From Chloromonas sp. AAM2 (taxonomy: Eukaryota > Chlorophyta > Chlorophyceae > Chlamydomonadales > Chlamydomonadaceae), in assembly GCA_004335635.1 (NCBI GenBank), contig QAXH01005038.1, forward strand, positions 4,008-25,822: a DNA stretch of 21,815 nt, in the 5' to 3' direction. The translations under genes and the position numbers were made by a program. A model generated the notes under the pieces. The model was not told the DNA's origin and did not search any database. It was given only the letters and a program-made list of their open reading frames with translations. Below are positions 19,972 through 21,815 of the stretch, piece by piece; position 1 is the stretch's first letter; every line of letters starts with the position of its first letter.

Positions 19972-20261
19972 CCCGCTTAGGTGACTGCTGCAGGTTCCTG
20001 ACAATTCAGATGTCCTACGGTATTTGATGCCAGACTTTGTAGCAGACCCAAAATATGTTGCAGGTCTGTCCGTCTGTCGGTGCCGTTAGCGAAAACGTAC
20101 ATCGCGCATGGTCGGGTGCACGTCAGCGCCTGGTATGCTGTGGCATACATGTATGCATCGTGCATTGCTTCCCACCCGTCGGAATGTAGGATGGAACATC
20201 ATACCTTGTCGAACCGTGCAAGTTCTGGGTGCTCCGAACTTGCCTTATAGAGCCGGACGCG
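19972..20261. promoter_or_regulatory. Shared 290-bp region between divergent genes
   Basis: Separates the malic-enzyme start codon (19971, minus) from the antiporter start codon (20262, plus), so it should contain both 5' untranslated regions and both promoters. I see no convincing TATA box. A GCACGTCAGC element near 20118 resembles an ACGT-core site, but a single match is weak. If either gene has an upstream non-coding exon, the true promoter would lie elsewhere. Confidence 0.5.
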
Positions 20262-21385
20262 ATGGTGTGGTCGCACGTTCTGTTGACATTCTCGATTGCT
20301 GCTATCCTAGCGCCATTCAGCTACTATGCGGGTCTGGGCGCCCGCCTGCTTAGGTTGCCCCAAATCACGGGCTACCTGCTCTCTGGCATCGTTTGCGGGC
20401 CATTTCTATTAGGAATCCTATCCAAGGAGTCTGTCACTGACTTGAGCGTCATTGAAGGGGCATGCCTGAGCATCATTGGACTAGCAGCTGGTGCGGAGCT
20501 GGACTTCGCTTCGCTGCAGCGCTCCAGAAAGCAGGCATGTGCACTCAAAACCCCTCAACCAGCACAACATGTCACTCAGTCAATGGCAATATTCAGCAGG
20601 CAACGGTGCTCATGCATGCACATGTAGATCCGGCTGCATGTCGCTCCTTTGAATGTACCATGCCTTCAGCTTGTGTAGCCACTGGCTTCACACTACTGAA
20701 TGAATGCTCCTGGCCTCCCATGCAAACATGAGATTCCTAGTACTCTTGTTGTCGTCATTTGTTGCACGTGCACAAGCCCATGTGTCCACCTACTACCATG
20801 AAGCATGTGCGACCGTGCCTCAGCCTTCACGGCCATTACGTTACAGAATGCAGCATGCAGTGGTGACCAGCTGATGCCATGTGGTACATGCCAGTGACGG
20901 TGTGTGGGTGACATGCCCATGCGCCCATGCATGCACACACACGCATTCACAAGCTATCATAGCAAGGTGTGGCCCACTCCATGGGGTAGTTCATCATGTA
21001 ATAACACGCAGCATCATGATCATTGCAACCGACAGATTTTGACCCGTAACCGTCTTTCTCCTACTGTGACCCTGCACACCATGATACATGCTTATTGCTG
21101 AATAATAGGACATAATTGATAACACCTGATTTACGACACTTGATGCATGCCATCACACTCCCTGGTATCTATCACGGTCTAGGCTGAACAGGTGACGCGC
21201 ATGTTTTCACGCAGGTCCTGGGCATCACAGCTGGTGTCTGCATCTCCTCATGGGTGCTATGTTTCATCGCCTTTGACTGGGTGCTGGCGTCCTTCAACGT
21301 CATGTCCCCAACAGACACTGCACACGTGCTAGCCATGGCAACCCTAGGGGCTACCCTCATGATGACACGCTCGCCTGCATCAGCG
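20262..21385 (+). CDS. CPA2-type cation/proton antiporter, first two exons, runs off the window
   Basis: A membrane exchanger of monovalent cations for protons (Na_H_Exchanger fold). Exons 20262-20534 (91 codons) and 21215-21385 (57 codons) join in phase 0. Exon 1 begins MVWSHVLLTFSIAAI, a first membrane helix, then gives LPQITGYLLSGIVCGPFLLG, the conserved helix-2 motif of the family, then SVIEGACLSIIGLAAGAELD. Exon 2 adds two further hydrophobic helices (GVCISSWVLCFIAF and HVLAMATLGATLMM) and ends TRSPASA. The ATG at 20262 is the first in its open frame, which has a stop at 20187; an upstream exon cannot be ruled out. The rest of the transporter and any C-terminal domain are beyond the window, and nothing after 21385 could be assigned as the third exon. 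Substrate (K+ or Na+) and membrane location cannot be told. Confidence 0.88.
20535..21214 (+). other. Antiporter intron 1 (680 bp), GC-AG type
   Basis: Exon 1 ends AGAAAGCAG and the intron starts GCATGT; it ends TTTCACGCAG. Joining here gives RSRKQ followed by VLGITAGV, which matches the way the family continues. The nearest GT (GTGCAC, four bases on) would break the frame. The intron is CATG-rich but has no gene or clear tandem array. Confidence 0.75.
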
Positions 21386-21442
21386 GTAAGCCATGGCTTG
21401 GATGGGATGGCATGGGACGGTTTGGGATTGCATGGGATGCAT

Positions 21443-21503
21443 GGGTGACATCCTCATGATCACATGCTCGCCTGCATCGGCGGTCAGCCCTGGCTTGCAT
21501 GGG
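21443..21503 (+). repeat. Copy of the donor junction of antiporter exon 2
   Basis: CCTCATGATCACATGCTCGC, CTGCATCGGCG and GTCAGCC repeat the true junction (CCTCATGATGACACGCTCGC, CTGCATCAGCG, GTAAGCC at 21355-21392), shifted by 96 bp. The flanking CCTGGCTTGCATGGG is copied too. In the copy the donor has changed from GTAAGC to GTCAGC, which should weaken it. Confidence 0.85.
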
Positions 21504-21633
21504 GGTGCATGGGATTGTATGGGAATTTTTCTCATACTGGGTGCGGATCTTACATCTGTTCATCTCTCGTCTTGAAAACAAGACCTATGGATGCATCAGA
21601 TCGCATTGGATGCACGATGTACATGGGATTGCA

Positions 21634-21815
21634 GGGACTGCATTGGGCGCATGGGATGGCAGGCACTGCATTGGGCGCATGGGATGGCAGGCACTGCATT
21701 GGGCGCATGGGATGGCAGGCACTGCATTGGGCGCATGGGATGGCAGGCACTGCATTGGGCGCATGGGATGGCAGGCACTGCATTGGGCGCATGGGATGGC
21801 AGGCACTGCATTGGG
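21634..21815. repeat. 28-bp tandem satellite, cut by the window edge
   Basis: About six and a half nearly identical copies of a 28-mer, GCACTGCATTGGGCG then CATGGGATGGCAG. It begins in CATGGGATTG-type degenerate sequence from about 21600 and continues past the end of the window, inside an antiporter intron. Confidence 0.97.

Overview
The window looks like nuclear DNA of a green alga, most likely a volvocalean (Chlamydomonadales) relative. Genes are split into many short exons by GT-AG (and two GC-AG) introns. Introns are packed with micro- and minisatellites, coding segments are rich in Ala, Gly and Ser, and a TGTAA polyadenylation signal follows one stop codon. Degenerate telomere-type TTAGGG/CCCTAA tracts lie inside introns. 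The exact species cannot be fixed from the sequence; a Haematococcus-like alga is a guess.

Three protein-coding genes can be built exon by exon with matching splice phases. (1) About 465-10,103, plus strand: the 3' part of a large gene (at least 14 exons, about 1,175 codons in the window) for a low-complexity-rich protein I do not recognise. (2) 10,316-19,971, minus strand: a complete 20-exon gene for NADP-dependent malic enzyme (611 aa) with every catalytic residue intact and an Arg-rich N-terminus. (3) 20,262 to beyond 21,385, plus strand: the first two exons of a CPA2-type cation/proton antiporter, which runs off the window. Genes 1 and 2 converge, with stop codons 212 bp apart. Genes 2 and 3 diverge from a 290-bp shared upstream region.

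Non-coding content is mostly repeats: a 12-bp satellite (1-198), an 84-bp tandem repeat (1,214-1,510), a 30-bp minisatellite (6,567-6,746), telomere-like tracts, CA/GT microsatellites and a 28-bp satellite at the right edge. There is a 176-bp hAT-type MITE with an imperfect 8-bp target duplication, a dispersed family of about 125-130 bp present in introns of both large genes, and SINE-like fragments.

The most striking pattern is that exon-intron junctions themselves are locally duplicated. At least seven junctions, spread over all three genes, have a second copy (in one case about five extra copies) of the splice site plus some adjoining exon, placed 50-160 bp away inside the intron. This creates decoy donors and acceptors. 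The most extreme case is malic-enzyme intron 8, which carries a tandem array of the exon 9 acceptor and a copy of the 3' part of exon 8.
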